This document shows, one piece after another, positions 29,036-36,231 of a stretch of 64,000 nucleotides of DNA. The stretch is from Georgenia wutianyii (GTDB taxonomy: Bacteria > Actinomycetota > Actinomycetes > Actinomycetales > Actinomycetaceae), in the NCBI RefSeq assembly GCF_006349365.1, contig NZ_CP040899.1:3038001-3102000 (forward strand), written 5' to 3'. The position numbers were made by a program, and so were the translations under genes. How positions within the stretch are numbered: position 1 is the first letter of the stretch; the number at the start of each line of letters is the position of its first letter. Under the pieces are notes generated by a model. The model saw only the letters and a program-made list of their open reading frames with translations, ran no database searches and was not told the origin of the DNA.

Positions 29036-30328
29036 TCACGATGAGGGGACCGCCTTGCTCAGTGCCGCGATGAGCCTATCCATCCAGTCCCCGTCGCGGC
29101 GATCGAAGCCGTCGGACAGGAGCTTCATGACGAAGCGCATGAGGACGGGCCGGGGAAGACCGTACTTCACGCACATGCGCATGATCTCCGGACGCTCGAT
29201 GAGGCGGGCGAAACCCTGACCGAGGGTGAAGTAGCCGCCGAGCTCCTCGGAGAGGATCTTGGGGTAGGTCCGCAGCGCCTTCTCCAGGGCGTACGGGGTG
29301 TGCCGCGCGAGCGCCTGGGAGACGACGTCGGCCGCGATCCGCCCGGACTGCATGGCGTAGGCGATGCCCTCGCCGTTGAACGGGGAGACCATGCCGCCGG
29401 AGTCACCGACGAGGAGCAGACCCTGGGAGTAGTGCGGCTTGCGGTTGAACGCCATCGGCAGGGCGGCGCTGCGCAGCTCGCCCACCTGGTTCTCCGGGGT
29501 GAACTCCCACTCGGCGGGGGCGTTGCGCATCCACTGCGCGAACAGGCCCTTGTAGTCGAGGTGCGTCGGCTTGGCGGTGGAGCTGAGCGACCCGAGGCCG
29601 ACGTTCACGGTGCCGTCGCCGAGCGCGAAGATCCAGCCGTAGCCGGGCTGGAGGTTCGACCTGCCCGGCTCGCCGTCCCACAGCTCCAGGTGCGACTCCA
29701 TCATCGGGTCGTCGTGCCGCGGGCTCTTGAAGTAGGTGCGGATCGCCACGCCCATCGGGCGGTTGTCGTTCTTCTCGATGCCCATCGTCGTCGCGAGACG
29801 GGCGGAGACCCCACCGGCGTCGACGACGATGCGCGCACGGTAGGTGCGCTCCTCGCCGGTCCGGCGGCCGTTCTCGTCGACCAGCCGGGAGGTGACCCCG
29901 AGGATGCGTCCGGAGCGCTCGTGGCGCACCGGGCCGGTGACGGCGACGCCCTCGTGGAGACGCGCTCCGCTCGCGGCCGCGTGCCGGGCGAGGGTCTCGT
30001 CGAGGTTCATCCGCGAGCGGGCCAGCCCGTAGGCGGGCATCTCGGCGAGCTCGGGCCAGGGGATCTCGATGCAGTGGCCGGCGCCGTAGGTGCGCAGCCC
30101 CCAGTTGCGGATCCAGCCCTCGGACTCGGGCGTGGGCACGCCCATCCGGATGAGCTCGGCGACCGCGCGCGGGGTCAGACCGTCGCCGCAGACCTTGTCC
30201 CGGGGGAAGACGCCCTTCTCGAGCAGCAGGACGTCGAGCCCGGTCTGCGCGAGGTAGTGGGCAGTGGCCGAGCCCGCCGGGCCTGCGCCGACGACGATGA
30301 CGTCGGCGTCCTCATGGGCTGCGCGCAC
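29036..30328 (-). CDS. menJ: Geranylgeranyl reductase-family flavoprotein, probable menaquinone reductase MenJ
   Basis: 430 aa from the GTG at 30328, which has AGGAGAGG 5 nt upstream; earlier in-frame starts lack an RBS. FAD enzyme with VIVVGAGPAGSATAHYLAQ at the N-terminus, KVCGDGLTPRAV, and GDSGGMVSPFNGEGIAYAMQSG near residue 310. In Mycobacterium the homologue Rv0561c saturates one isoprene unit of menaquinone. Location just upstream of nuo and with a polyprenyl synthase at the end of the same operon supports that role; reduction of another prenyl chain cannot be excluded. Confidence 0.85.
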   Translation of the reverse strand: MRAAHEDADVIVVGAGPAGSATAHYLAQTGLDVLLLEKGVFPRDKVCGDGLTPRAVAELIRMGVPTPESEGWIRNWGLRTYGAGHCIEIPWPELAEMPAYGLARSRMNLDETLARHAAASGARLHEGVAVTGPVRHERSGRILGVTSRLVDENGRRTGEERTYRARIVVDAGGVSARLATTMGIEKNDNRPMGVAIRTYFKSPRHDDPMMESHLELWDGEPGRSNLQPGYGWIFALGDGTVNVGLGSLSSTAKPTHLDYKGLFAQWMRNAPAEWEFTPENQVGELRSAALPMAFNRKPHYSQGLLLVGDSGGMVSPFNGEGIAYAMQSGRIAADVVSQALARHTPYALEKALRTYPKILSEELGGYFTLGQGFARLIERPEIMRMCVKYGLPRPVLMRFVMKLLSDGFDRRDGDWMDRLIAALSKAVPSS

Positions 30329-30508
30329 GTCACCTCTCCTGCTTCCGGTGCTCACCGGCACGAGAAGGGCGGCCGGGATGCCAGGGCAGTCTACAAAGGT
30401 CACGAGGCGCGATCCGCTAAGGCTGCCCTAACTACCGCGCCCTCCCGTGGGCCCGGTGACCAAGGTCTCTTTGCGCACGGGGCGGGCGCCCGGGCCGTCG
30501 GGCGCCCA

Positions 30509-30514
30509 TAGGAT
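30509..30514 (+). promoter_or_regulatory. -10 element of menF (leaderless promoter)
   Basis: TAGGAT 7 nt before the ATG at 30522. The 190-bp divergent region to menJ must contain both promoters. Confidence 0.5.
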
Positions 30515-30521
30515 CGAGACG

Positions 30522-31814
30522 ATGTCGACCGCACCCGCCGGGGCCCCGGCACCCACTCCGCTGCTGGCGCGCACCGTGCCCATCGCCGATCCCGGCGACC
30601 TCCTCGACCTCCTCCCGCGGCCCGACGCCGCCGCGACGGTCAGCTGGGTGCGCCGCGGTGACGGGCTCGTCGGCTGGGGAGTCGCCGCGCGGGTCGACAC
30701 CCACGGCGCCACACGGATGGTCGACGCAGACGCCTGGTGGCGCGAGACCGCGGGCACCATGGTCGTGCGCGACGACGTGCGGCTGCCGGGCACCGGCCCG
30801 GTCGCCTTCGGGTCCTTCGCCTTCTCCCGCCGCTCCGACTCGGGTGGGACGCTCCTCGTCCCCCAGGTGCTCGTCGGACGCCGGGAGGGCCGCAGCTGGC
30901 TCACCGCCGTCGGCCCGGCCGGGCTGGGCCCGACCCCGTCCCTCGCCGCCTGCCGCGGCGAGGTCACGCCGGTCACCGGCCCCGGCGAGGTCTCCTTCAC
31001 CGACGGCGCCCTGACGAGCGAGGAGTGGCAGCAGGCGGTCGCCGAGGTCGTCGCCACCATCCGCGGCGGTGAGGTGGAGAAGGTCGTCATGGCCCGCGAC
31101 GTCGTCGCGCGCACGGGCGCCGACCTCGATGTGCGCCACCTGCTGCGCAACCTCGCCGACCAGTACCCGACGTGCTGGACGTTCTCGGTGGACTCGCTCG
31201 TCGGGGCGACCCCCGAGCTCCTCGTCCGCCGCGACCAGGGCCTCGTCGCCTGCCGGGTGCTCGCCGGCACCATCCAGCGCACCGGCGACGACGCCGCGGA
31301 CCTGCGCCGTGCCGCCGAGCTCGCCCGGTCCTCCAAGGACCTCGGGGAGCACGAGCTCGCCGTCGCGTCCGTCGCGGAGGCGCTGGGGCCGTACTGCTCG
31401 AGCTTCAACGTCCCCGACTCCCCCTTCGTGCTCCACCTGCCCAACGTCATGCACCTGGCCAGCGACGTCACCGGCGTCCTGGACCGCTCGCACTCCGGCG
31501 GGCCGAGCTCCCTCGCCCTCGCCGCAGCCCTGCACCCCACGGCCGCGGTCGGAGGCACCCCCACCGCCCGGGCGGTGGAGCTGCTCGCCGAGGCCGAGCG
31601 GATGGACCGCGGCCGCTACGCCGCCCCCGTCGGGTGGATGGGCGCCGACGGCGACGGGGAGTGGGGAATCGCGCTGCGCTCCGGTCAGGTCACCGGCCCG
31701 CGGTCGGTGCGGCTGTTCGCCGGGTGCGGCATCGTCGCGGCCTCCGAGCCGGCCGCCGAGGCCCGCGAGTCCGAGGCCAAGCTCACCCCGATGCGCAGCG
31801 CCCTCACCTCCTGA
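30522..31814 (+). CDS. menF: Isochorismate synthase
   Basis: 430 aa, ATG at 30522. Chorismate-binding enzyme that makes isochorismate, the first step of menaquinone head-group synthesis. The catalytic C-terminal domain shows KVVMARDVVAR, TPELLVRRDQGLVACRVLAGT, SSKDLGEHELAVASV (E-H-x-x-V), LHPTAAVGGTP and GRYAAPVGWMGADGDGEW. A siderophore role is possible in principle, but no siderophore genes are nearby and the other men genes are. Confidence 0.92.
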   Translation: MSTAPAGAPAPTPLLARTVPIADPGDLLDLLPRPDAAATVSWVRRGDGLVGWGVAARVDTHGATRMVDADAWWRETAGTMVVRDDVRLPGTGPVAFGSFAFSRRSDSGGTLLVPQVLVGRREGRSWLTAVGPAGLGPTPSLAACRGEVTPVTGPGEVSFTDGALTSEEWQQAVAEVVATIRGGEVEKVVMARDVVARTGADLDVRHLLRNLADQYPTCWTFSVDSLVGATPELLVRRDQGLVACRVLAGTIQRTGDDAADLRRAAELARSSKDLGEHELAVASVAEALGPYCSSFNVPDSPFVLHLPNVMHLASDVTGVLDRSHSGGPSSLALAAALHPTAAVGGTPTARAVELLAEAERMDRGRYAAPVGWMGADGDGEWGIALRSGQVTGPRSVRLFAGCGIVAASEPAAEARESEAKLTPMRSALTS

Positions 31815-31822
31815 GACGACGA

Positions 31823-31856
31823 CGCCCCGTGCTGCTCGCGTGAGCGGCACGGGGCG
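31823..31856. terminator. Bidirectional terminator between menF and htrA
   Basis: CGCCCCGTGC / GCACGGGGCG (10 bp) enclosing a second small stem GCTC/GAGC. It lies between the convergent ends of menF (+) and the HtrA gene (-). Confidence 0.75.
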
Positions 31857-31869
31857 CGGCCGGGTGGGG

Positions 31870-33189
31870 TCAGGCGCGGGTCGCCAGGGTCACCTGGACG
31901 TCCTGGGCCTTGCCGTCGCGCACGACGGTGAGCGTGGCGCTCTCCCCGGAGGTGTACTGGCGCACGTAGCCGGTGAGGGAGGCGGCGCTGTCGACCGGGC
32001 GGCCGTCGATGGCGGTGACGACGTCGCCGCGCTCCAGGCCGGCGTCCGCGGCGGGCGATCCCTGCTCGACGCTGCCGATGCCCGCGCCGTCGCGCGTGAC
32101 ACCGTCGACCTCGACGTCCGTGTCGGCGAGCCCGACACCGAGGAAGGCGTGCTCCGCCTCACCGTTCTCGATGAGCTGCTCGGCGACGGTCGCCGCCTGG
32201 TCGACCGGGATCGCGAAGCCGAGGCCGATGCTGCCGGCCTGGCCGCCGCCGTTGGACAGCGTGGCGATCGAGCTGTTGATGCCGATCACCCTGCCCTGCG
32301 CGTCGAAGAGCGGACCGCCGGAGTTGCCCGGGTTCACGGCCGCGTCGACCTGGATGGCGTTGGTGACGACCGACTCGGTGCGGCTCTGGGTGACGACCGG
32401 GCGGTCGAGGGCGGAGATGATGCCCGTCGTGGCCGTCGAGTCGAGGCCCAGCGGGTTGCCCATGGCGAGGACCGCCTGCCCGACGGCGAGGTCGGAGGAG
32501 GTGCCGAGCGTCGCGGGCGAGAGGTCGGCCGGCGGGTCGACGATCTGCACGACGGCGAGGTCGGTGGTCTCGTCCTGGCCGACGAGCTCGGCCTGGTAGA
32601 TCCGGCCGTCGGCGAGGGTGACGCTCATCTCCTGCGCGCCGTCGACGACGTGGCTGTTGGTGAGGACGTGGCCCTCGGTGTCGATGACGACGCCCGAGCC
32701 CTGGCCCGCGCCCTCGGCGCCCGCGACGTCGATGGCGACGACGGACGGCCCGACTGCGGAGGTCACGGCCTGCCAGTCCGGGGTGGTCGAGGTCGAGCTC
32801 GCGGGGATGACCTGCGAGGTGGTGGCGGTGGTCGTGCCGACGGTCTCGTCGTCGGCGAGGGCGCCGGTGACCGCGGCGGTGCCGAGGCTCGCGAGCAGCG
32901 CGGCCGTGGCGGCCGTGGCGCCGAGCGCTGCCCAGCCCCGGCGGCGCCCGTGCGGCAGGACGCGCGGGGCCGGCGTCGCGGCGGCGGTCTGCTCCCCGGC
33001 GAAGGGGACGCGGTGGGCCGGGTGCGGCGCGGGCATCGGCTGCTCGGTGGTGGGGGTGGTGGCGGCCTCGGGGGTCGTGCCCTTGCGGCCGAGGAGGACG
33101 GCGTCGACCTCCGCCTGCTCGCGGGTGACCCGCTCGTCGTCGGCCGGCAGGTGCGGCCGGATGCTCTCGTCGCGCTCGATGTCGCTCAT
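31870..33189 (-). CDS. HtrA/DegP-family membrane-anchored serine protease with PDZ domain
   Basis: 439 aa, ATG at 33189 with AGGAGGG about 11 nt upstream. Residues 1-85 are a hydrophilic, Pro/Thr-rich cytoplasmic segment. A single transmembrane helix covers about 86-110, so the protease domain is outside the membrane. The catalytic triad is visible: H180 in TNSHVV, D210 in TTDLAVV and S290 in GNSGGP. A PDZ domain occupies about 345-439. This is the PepD/HtrA architecture of actinobacteria, used in envelope protein quality control. Three tandem 11-bp repeats upstream suggest control by an OmpR-family response regulator. Confidence 0.92.
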   Translation of the reverse strand: MSDIERDESIRPHLPADDERVTREQAEVDAVLLGRKGTTPEAATTPTTEQPMPAPHPAHRVPFAGEQTAAATPAPRVLPHGRRRGWAALGATAATAALLASLGTAAVTGALADDETVGTTTATTSQVIPASSTSTTPDWQAVTSAVGPSVVAIDVAGAEGAGQGSGVVIDTEGHVLTNSHVVDGAQEMSVTLADGRIYQAELVGQDETTDLAVVQIVDPPADLSPATLGTSSDLAVGQAVLAMGNPLGLDSTATTGIISALDRPVVTQSRTESVVTNAIQVDAAVNPGNSGGPLFDAQGRVIGINSSIATLSNGGGQAGSIGLGFAIPVDQAATVAEQLIENGEAEHAFLGVGLADTDVEVDGVTRDGAGIGSVEQGSPAADAGLERGDVVTAIDGRPVDSAASLTGYVRQYTSGESATLTVVRDGKAQDVQVTLATRA

Positions 33190-33245
33190 GTGTGTGGTTT
33201 CCCTCCTGACGTTGATGCATCCAGGGAACCCGACGCACCTTGAAC

Positions 33246-33278
33246 GCCTCTGAGGACCACCTGAGAACTCCCTGAAAA
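33246..33278 (-). promoter_or_regulatory. Three tandem 11-bp repeats upstream of htrA (probable response-regulator site)
   Basis: Read on the plus strand these are GCCTCTGAGGA, CCACCTGAGAA and CTCCCTGAAAA, contiguous and in perfect 11-bp register, consensus NCNCCTGARRA. They sit 57-89 bp before the htrA start. Direct repeats at one helical turn are typical of OmpR/PhoB-type regulators. Which regulator binds is not shown by the sequence. Confidence 0.55.
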
Positions 33279-33292
33279 TCTCCGCCCCTCCC

Positions 33293-33363
33293 TCTGGGAC
33301 GCCCCCTGGCGCCCGAGGACACCCCACCCAGCACGCCCGCCGGCCGCGAAAGCACGACCCAGA
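33293..33363. repeat. 71-bp element A, copy 1 (ends TCTGGGAC / GACCCAGA)
   Basis: Same length, ends and internal landmarks (GGACACCCC, CAGCACGCC, a short A run) as two copies near 60.4 kb, at roughly 75% identity. It lies in the divergent gap between htrA and fdhD, at the left edge of the selenocysteine island. Confidence 0.75.
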
Positions 33364-33438
33364 GGGGCGCGGCGAACGCGGGGGCGGCGGGGCGGGCCGC
33401 GGATACGATCGGGGCCTCGGCGCCGGCGAGGAGGACGG

Positions 33439-34272
33439 GTGCGACGGACCAGAAGGCACAAGGTCGTGCGGCTCTCCGCCGGCGGCGCCTCCAGCGCGCG
33501 CAGCGACGTGCTCGCCGGCGAGGAGCCGATGGAGCTGCGGGTCGACGGCCGCGCGTGGACGGTGACGATGCGCACCCCCGGTGAGGACTTCGACCTCGCG
33601 CTCGGGTTCCTCGTCTCCGAGGGCGTCGTGTGGGACGCGGGGCACGTCACCGCGATCTCCTACGGCGCCGGGGTCAACCCGGACGGCACGTCGAGCTACA
33701 ACGTCGTCGACGTCCGCCTCGCCCCCGGCGTCGCGCCCCCCGACACCTCCCACGAGCGGCACGTCTACGTGTCGAGCTCGTGCGGGATCTGCGGCACCGC
33801 CTCCATCGACGCCGTCACGCGCGTGGCGCGGGTCCCGGTCGCCGACGACGTCCGCGTCCCCCTCGGCGAGCTGCTCGCCATGACCGAGCGGCTGCGTGAG
33901 CGCCAGCGGCTCTTCGCCGACACCGGCGGGGTCCACGCCGCCGGTCTCTTCCGGCTCGACGACGACGGCCGGGCCGAGCTGCTGTGCCTGCGCGAGGACG
34001 TCGGCCGGCACAACGCCGTCGACAAGGTCATCGGCTGGGCGCTGCGGGAGCACGGCCTGCCGCTGCGGCGCTGCGTGCTCCAGGTGTCCGGCCGGGCGTC
34101 CTTCGAGCTCGTCCAGAAGGCGCGGATGGCGGGGATCGCGGTGCTCGCCGCGGTGAGCGCCCCCTCGGCGATGTCGGTGGAGCTCGCGACCGAGGCCGGC
34201 ATGACGCTCGTCGCCTTCAGCCGCGGGGACTCCGCGAACGTCTACGCGGGGGCCGAGCGCGTCCTGCCCTGA
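33439..34272 (+). CDS. fdhD: Formate dehydrogenase accessory sulfurtransferase FdhD
   Basis: 277 aa, GTG at 33439 with GAGGA upstream. It transfers sulfur from a cysteine desulfurase to the molybdenum cofactor so that FdhA becomes active. The essential CxxC lies in SSSCGICGTASI near residue 115. Further motifs are LREDVGRHNAVDKVIG and SGRASFELVQKA. It is transcribed toward the fdh structural genes, and its last 31 bp overlap the 3' end of the NrfD-like gene on the other strand. Confidence 0.95.
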   Translation: MRRTRRHKVVRLSAGGASSARSDVLAGEEPMELRVDGRAWTVTMRTPGEDFDLALGFLVSEGVVWDAGHVTAISYGAGVNPDGTSSYNVVDVRLAPGVAPPDTSHERHVYVSSSCGICGTASIDAVTRVARVPVADDVRVPLGELLAMTERLRERQRLFADTGGVHAAGLFRLDDDGRAELLCLREDVGRHNAVDKVIGWALREHGLPLRRCVLQVSGRASFELVQKARMAGIAVLAAVSAPSAMSVELATEAGMTLVAFSRGDSANVYAGAERVLP

Positions 34273-35285
34273 GCCTCCGGCGGCGTCCAGCGCACCGGGC
34301 GTCCCTCGGTGAGGCGCTCACGCTGGGGGACGACGGTGTAGCGCGGGTCGCGCGCCGAGGCCTGCCCCGCCTCGAAGACCCCCATCCGGGTGCACAACGA
34401 GCCGGCCACGAGCGCGGCACCGCCGACCACCCCGGCCCAGCGGCGCCGGCCCGCGAGGAGCGCGGTGAGGCCGCCGGCCGCGGTCAGCGCCTTGGCCGCC
34501 CTCGTCCAGCGCCCCCCGCGTCCGGTGTGCAGCGTCTCGGCCGACAGCCCCATCGACCGTTCCATCACCCGCTCCGCGACGAGCTCGACCAGCGCGCCCG
34601 CCGCGGCCATCCGGCGCGCCGGGCCGGCCTGCGCGGCGGGTGCGAGAACCATCGCCAGCCCGCCGGAGGACGCCGCCGCGGAGGCGCAGAAGACGAAGGG
34701 CAGCTCCCCGTGCGCGTCGCGCCACGACGGCGTCGAGGTGTCGGACAGGAGGACGGCGGTGTAGGCGGCCACCGGCGGGGCGGTGACGGCGGCGAGCACC
34801 CCGGCGGGGCGGCCGGCGGCGCGCAGCAGCCGCACCGCCCTGGCGTCGGCGGGCAGCGGGAGGAGCCCGGCGGCCTCGTCGAGGGCCGCGAGCGCCGCGG
34901 GCGCCCCGTAGATGCTCAGCAGCCACGTCCCCACCGACATCGGGGAGGTGAGCTTGACCGTGCGCAGCATGTTGAGGAACCGCTCGGGGCGGCCGAGGTC
35001 GCTCACGAGCAGCGCCATGCTCACCGCCAGCCCTCCGGCGGCGCCGAGCCGCCCGGCCCTCCGTAGCGCGGGGCGGCCGGTGAGCTGGGCGCCGGCCGCG
35101 AGCAGCGAGGACCCGGCAGCCAGCCCACCGAAGAACATGTAGAGCGGGATGCGCGCGTCCCACGGCGCGGGCTTGACCACCTGGCGTCCGTAGTAGGAGG
35201 TGAACTCCGCCTCGGGCACCGGCTGGTCCCCCGCCCGGTCGCGCCGGGTGCGTGGGCGGCGTGGGCGGTCCGCCGTCGCCGTCAT
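34242..35285 (-). CDS. NrfD/PsrC-family membrane subunit of formate dehydrogenase
   Basis: 347 aa, ATG at 35285 sharing ATGA with fdhB. It has about eight hydrophobic helices and no haem-binding pattern, so it should be a quinone-reactive membrane anchor of the NrfD type rather than a cytochrome b like FdnI. Recognisable stretches are YYGRQVVKPAPWDARIPLYMFFGGLAAGSS near residue 30 and LVSDLGRPERFLNMLRTVKLTSPMSVGTW. It would pass electrons from the iron-sulfur subunit to menaquinone. The C-terminus overlaps convergent fdhD by 31 bp. Confidence 0.88.
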   Translation of the reverse strand: MTATADRPRRPRTRRDRAGDQPVPEAEFTSYYGRQVVKPAPWDARIPLYMFFGGLAAGSSLLAAGAQLTGRPALRRAGRLGAAGGLAVSMALLVSDLGRPERFLNMLRTVKLTSPMSVGTWLLSIYGAPAALAALDEAAGLLPLPADARAVRLLRAAGRPAGVLAAVTAPPVAAYTAVLLSDTSTPSWRDAHGELPFVFCASAAASSGGLAMVLAPAAQAGPARRMAAAGALVELVAERVMERSMGLSAETLHTGRGGRWTRAAKALTAAGGLTALLAGRRRWAGVVGGAALVAGSLCTRMGVFEAGQASARDPRYTVVPQRERLTEGRPVRWTPPEAQGRTRSAPA

Positions 35286-36229
35286 CGCCTGCGTCCCACG
35301 AAGGCGAGGGCGGCGCCCGCGAACAGGGCGACGGCGGCCGTCGTCGCCCTGCTGAACATCCGGGCGAGGTCGCGGGTGGGGACGACCGGGTCCGGGGGCA
35401 GGCCGTAGACCTCCGGCTCGTCGAGGAGGAGGAAGAAGGCGCCCGTGCCGCCGACGCCGTCGTGCGGGTCGTGCCCGTAGAGGCGGGCCTCGGCCACGCC
35501 CTGCTCGTGCAGCTCCTCCCGACGCCGCTCCGCGCGCTCGCGCAGCTCCTCGACGTCGCCGTACTGGATCGACTCCGTGGGGCAGGCCTGCGCGCACGCG
35601 GGGGTGAGCCCGTCCCCCAGCCGGTCGTAGCACAGCGTGCACTTCTGGGCGACGCCGACGTTCGGTGCCCCCTGCGGGCCGCGGCGGCGCTCGATGACGC
35701 CGTAGGGGCAGGCGGCCACGCAGTACCCGCACCCGTTGCACACGTCCGCCTGGACGACGACGGTCCCGAACTCCGTGCGGAACAGCGCGCCGGTGGGGCA
35801 CACGTCGAGGCAGCCGGCGTGGGTGCAGTGCTTGCACACGTTGGAGGCCATGAGCCAGCGCAGGCCGGACGCGGCGTCGTCCTCGTCGGCCATGAGCAGG
35901 TCCGGCGCGGTGACCGTGGGCTCCGGGGTGGTGACGGGCGGTCCGCTGCCCGGCATCCCGAGGTCCACCGCCGGGCGCCGCTGCTCGACGAACGCGACGT
36001 GCCGCCACGAGTTGGCCCCGAGTGCTCCGGTGTTGTCGAAGGACTGGCCGAGGAGGTCGTAGTCCTCCCCGCCGGGGATGAGGTTCCACTCCTTGCACGC
36101 GACCTCGCACGCCTTGCAGCCGATGCACACGCTCGTGTCGGTGAAGAAGCCCTTGCGGGGCGGCGGGTCGGCGTACCCGGCGTCGCGGGCCGGGTCCACC
36201 GGCCCGAAGAGGCTGTTCCTGCCTGCCAC
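35282..36229 (-). CDS. fdhB: Formate dehydrogenase iron-sulfur subunit (4 x 4Fe-4S)
   Basis: 315 aa, GTG at 36229, two bases after the fdhA stop. Electron-transfer subunit with four cysteine groups: CIGCKACEVACKEW, CKHCTHAGCLDVCP, CNGCGYCVAACPYG and CTLCYDRLGDG with later CAQACP. A single hydrophobic C-terminal segment (TTAAVALFAGAALAFVG) looks like a membrane anchor, as in FdnH-type subunits. Middle gene of the fdhA-fdhB-nrfD operon. Confidence 0.94.
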   Translation of the reverse strand: MAGRNSLFGPVDPARDAGYADPPPRKGFFTDTSVCIGCKACEVACKEWNLIPGGEDYDLLGQSFDNTGALGANSWRHVAFVEQRRPAVDLGMPGSGPPVTTPEPTVTAPDLLMADEDDAASGLRWLMASNVCKHCTHAGCLDVCPTGALFRTEFGTVVVQADVCNGCGYCVAACPYGVIERRRGPQGAPNVGVAQKCTLCYDRLGDGLTPACAQACPTESIQYGDVEELRERAERRREELHEQGVAEARLYGHDPHDGVGGTGAFFLLLDEPEVYGLPPDPVVPTRDLARMFSRATTAAVALFAGAALAFVGRRR

Positions 36230-36231
36230 GT

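Noticed and set aside
30423..30442. DtxR/IdeR iron box before menF
   Set aside because: TAAGGCTGCCCTAAC matches only about 11 of 19 consensus positions and the right half is poor. No siderophore genes are near.
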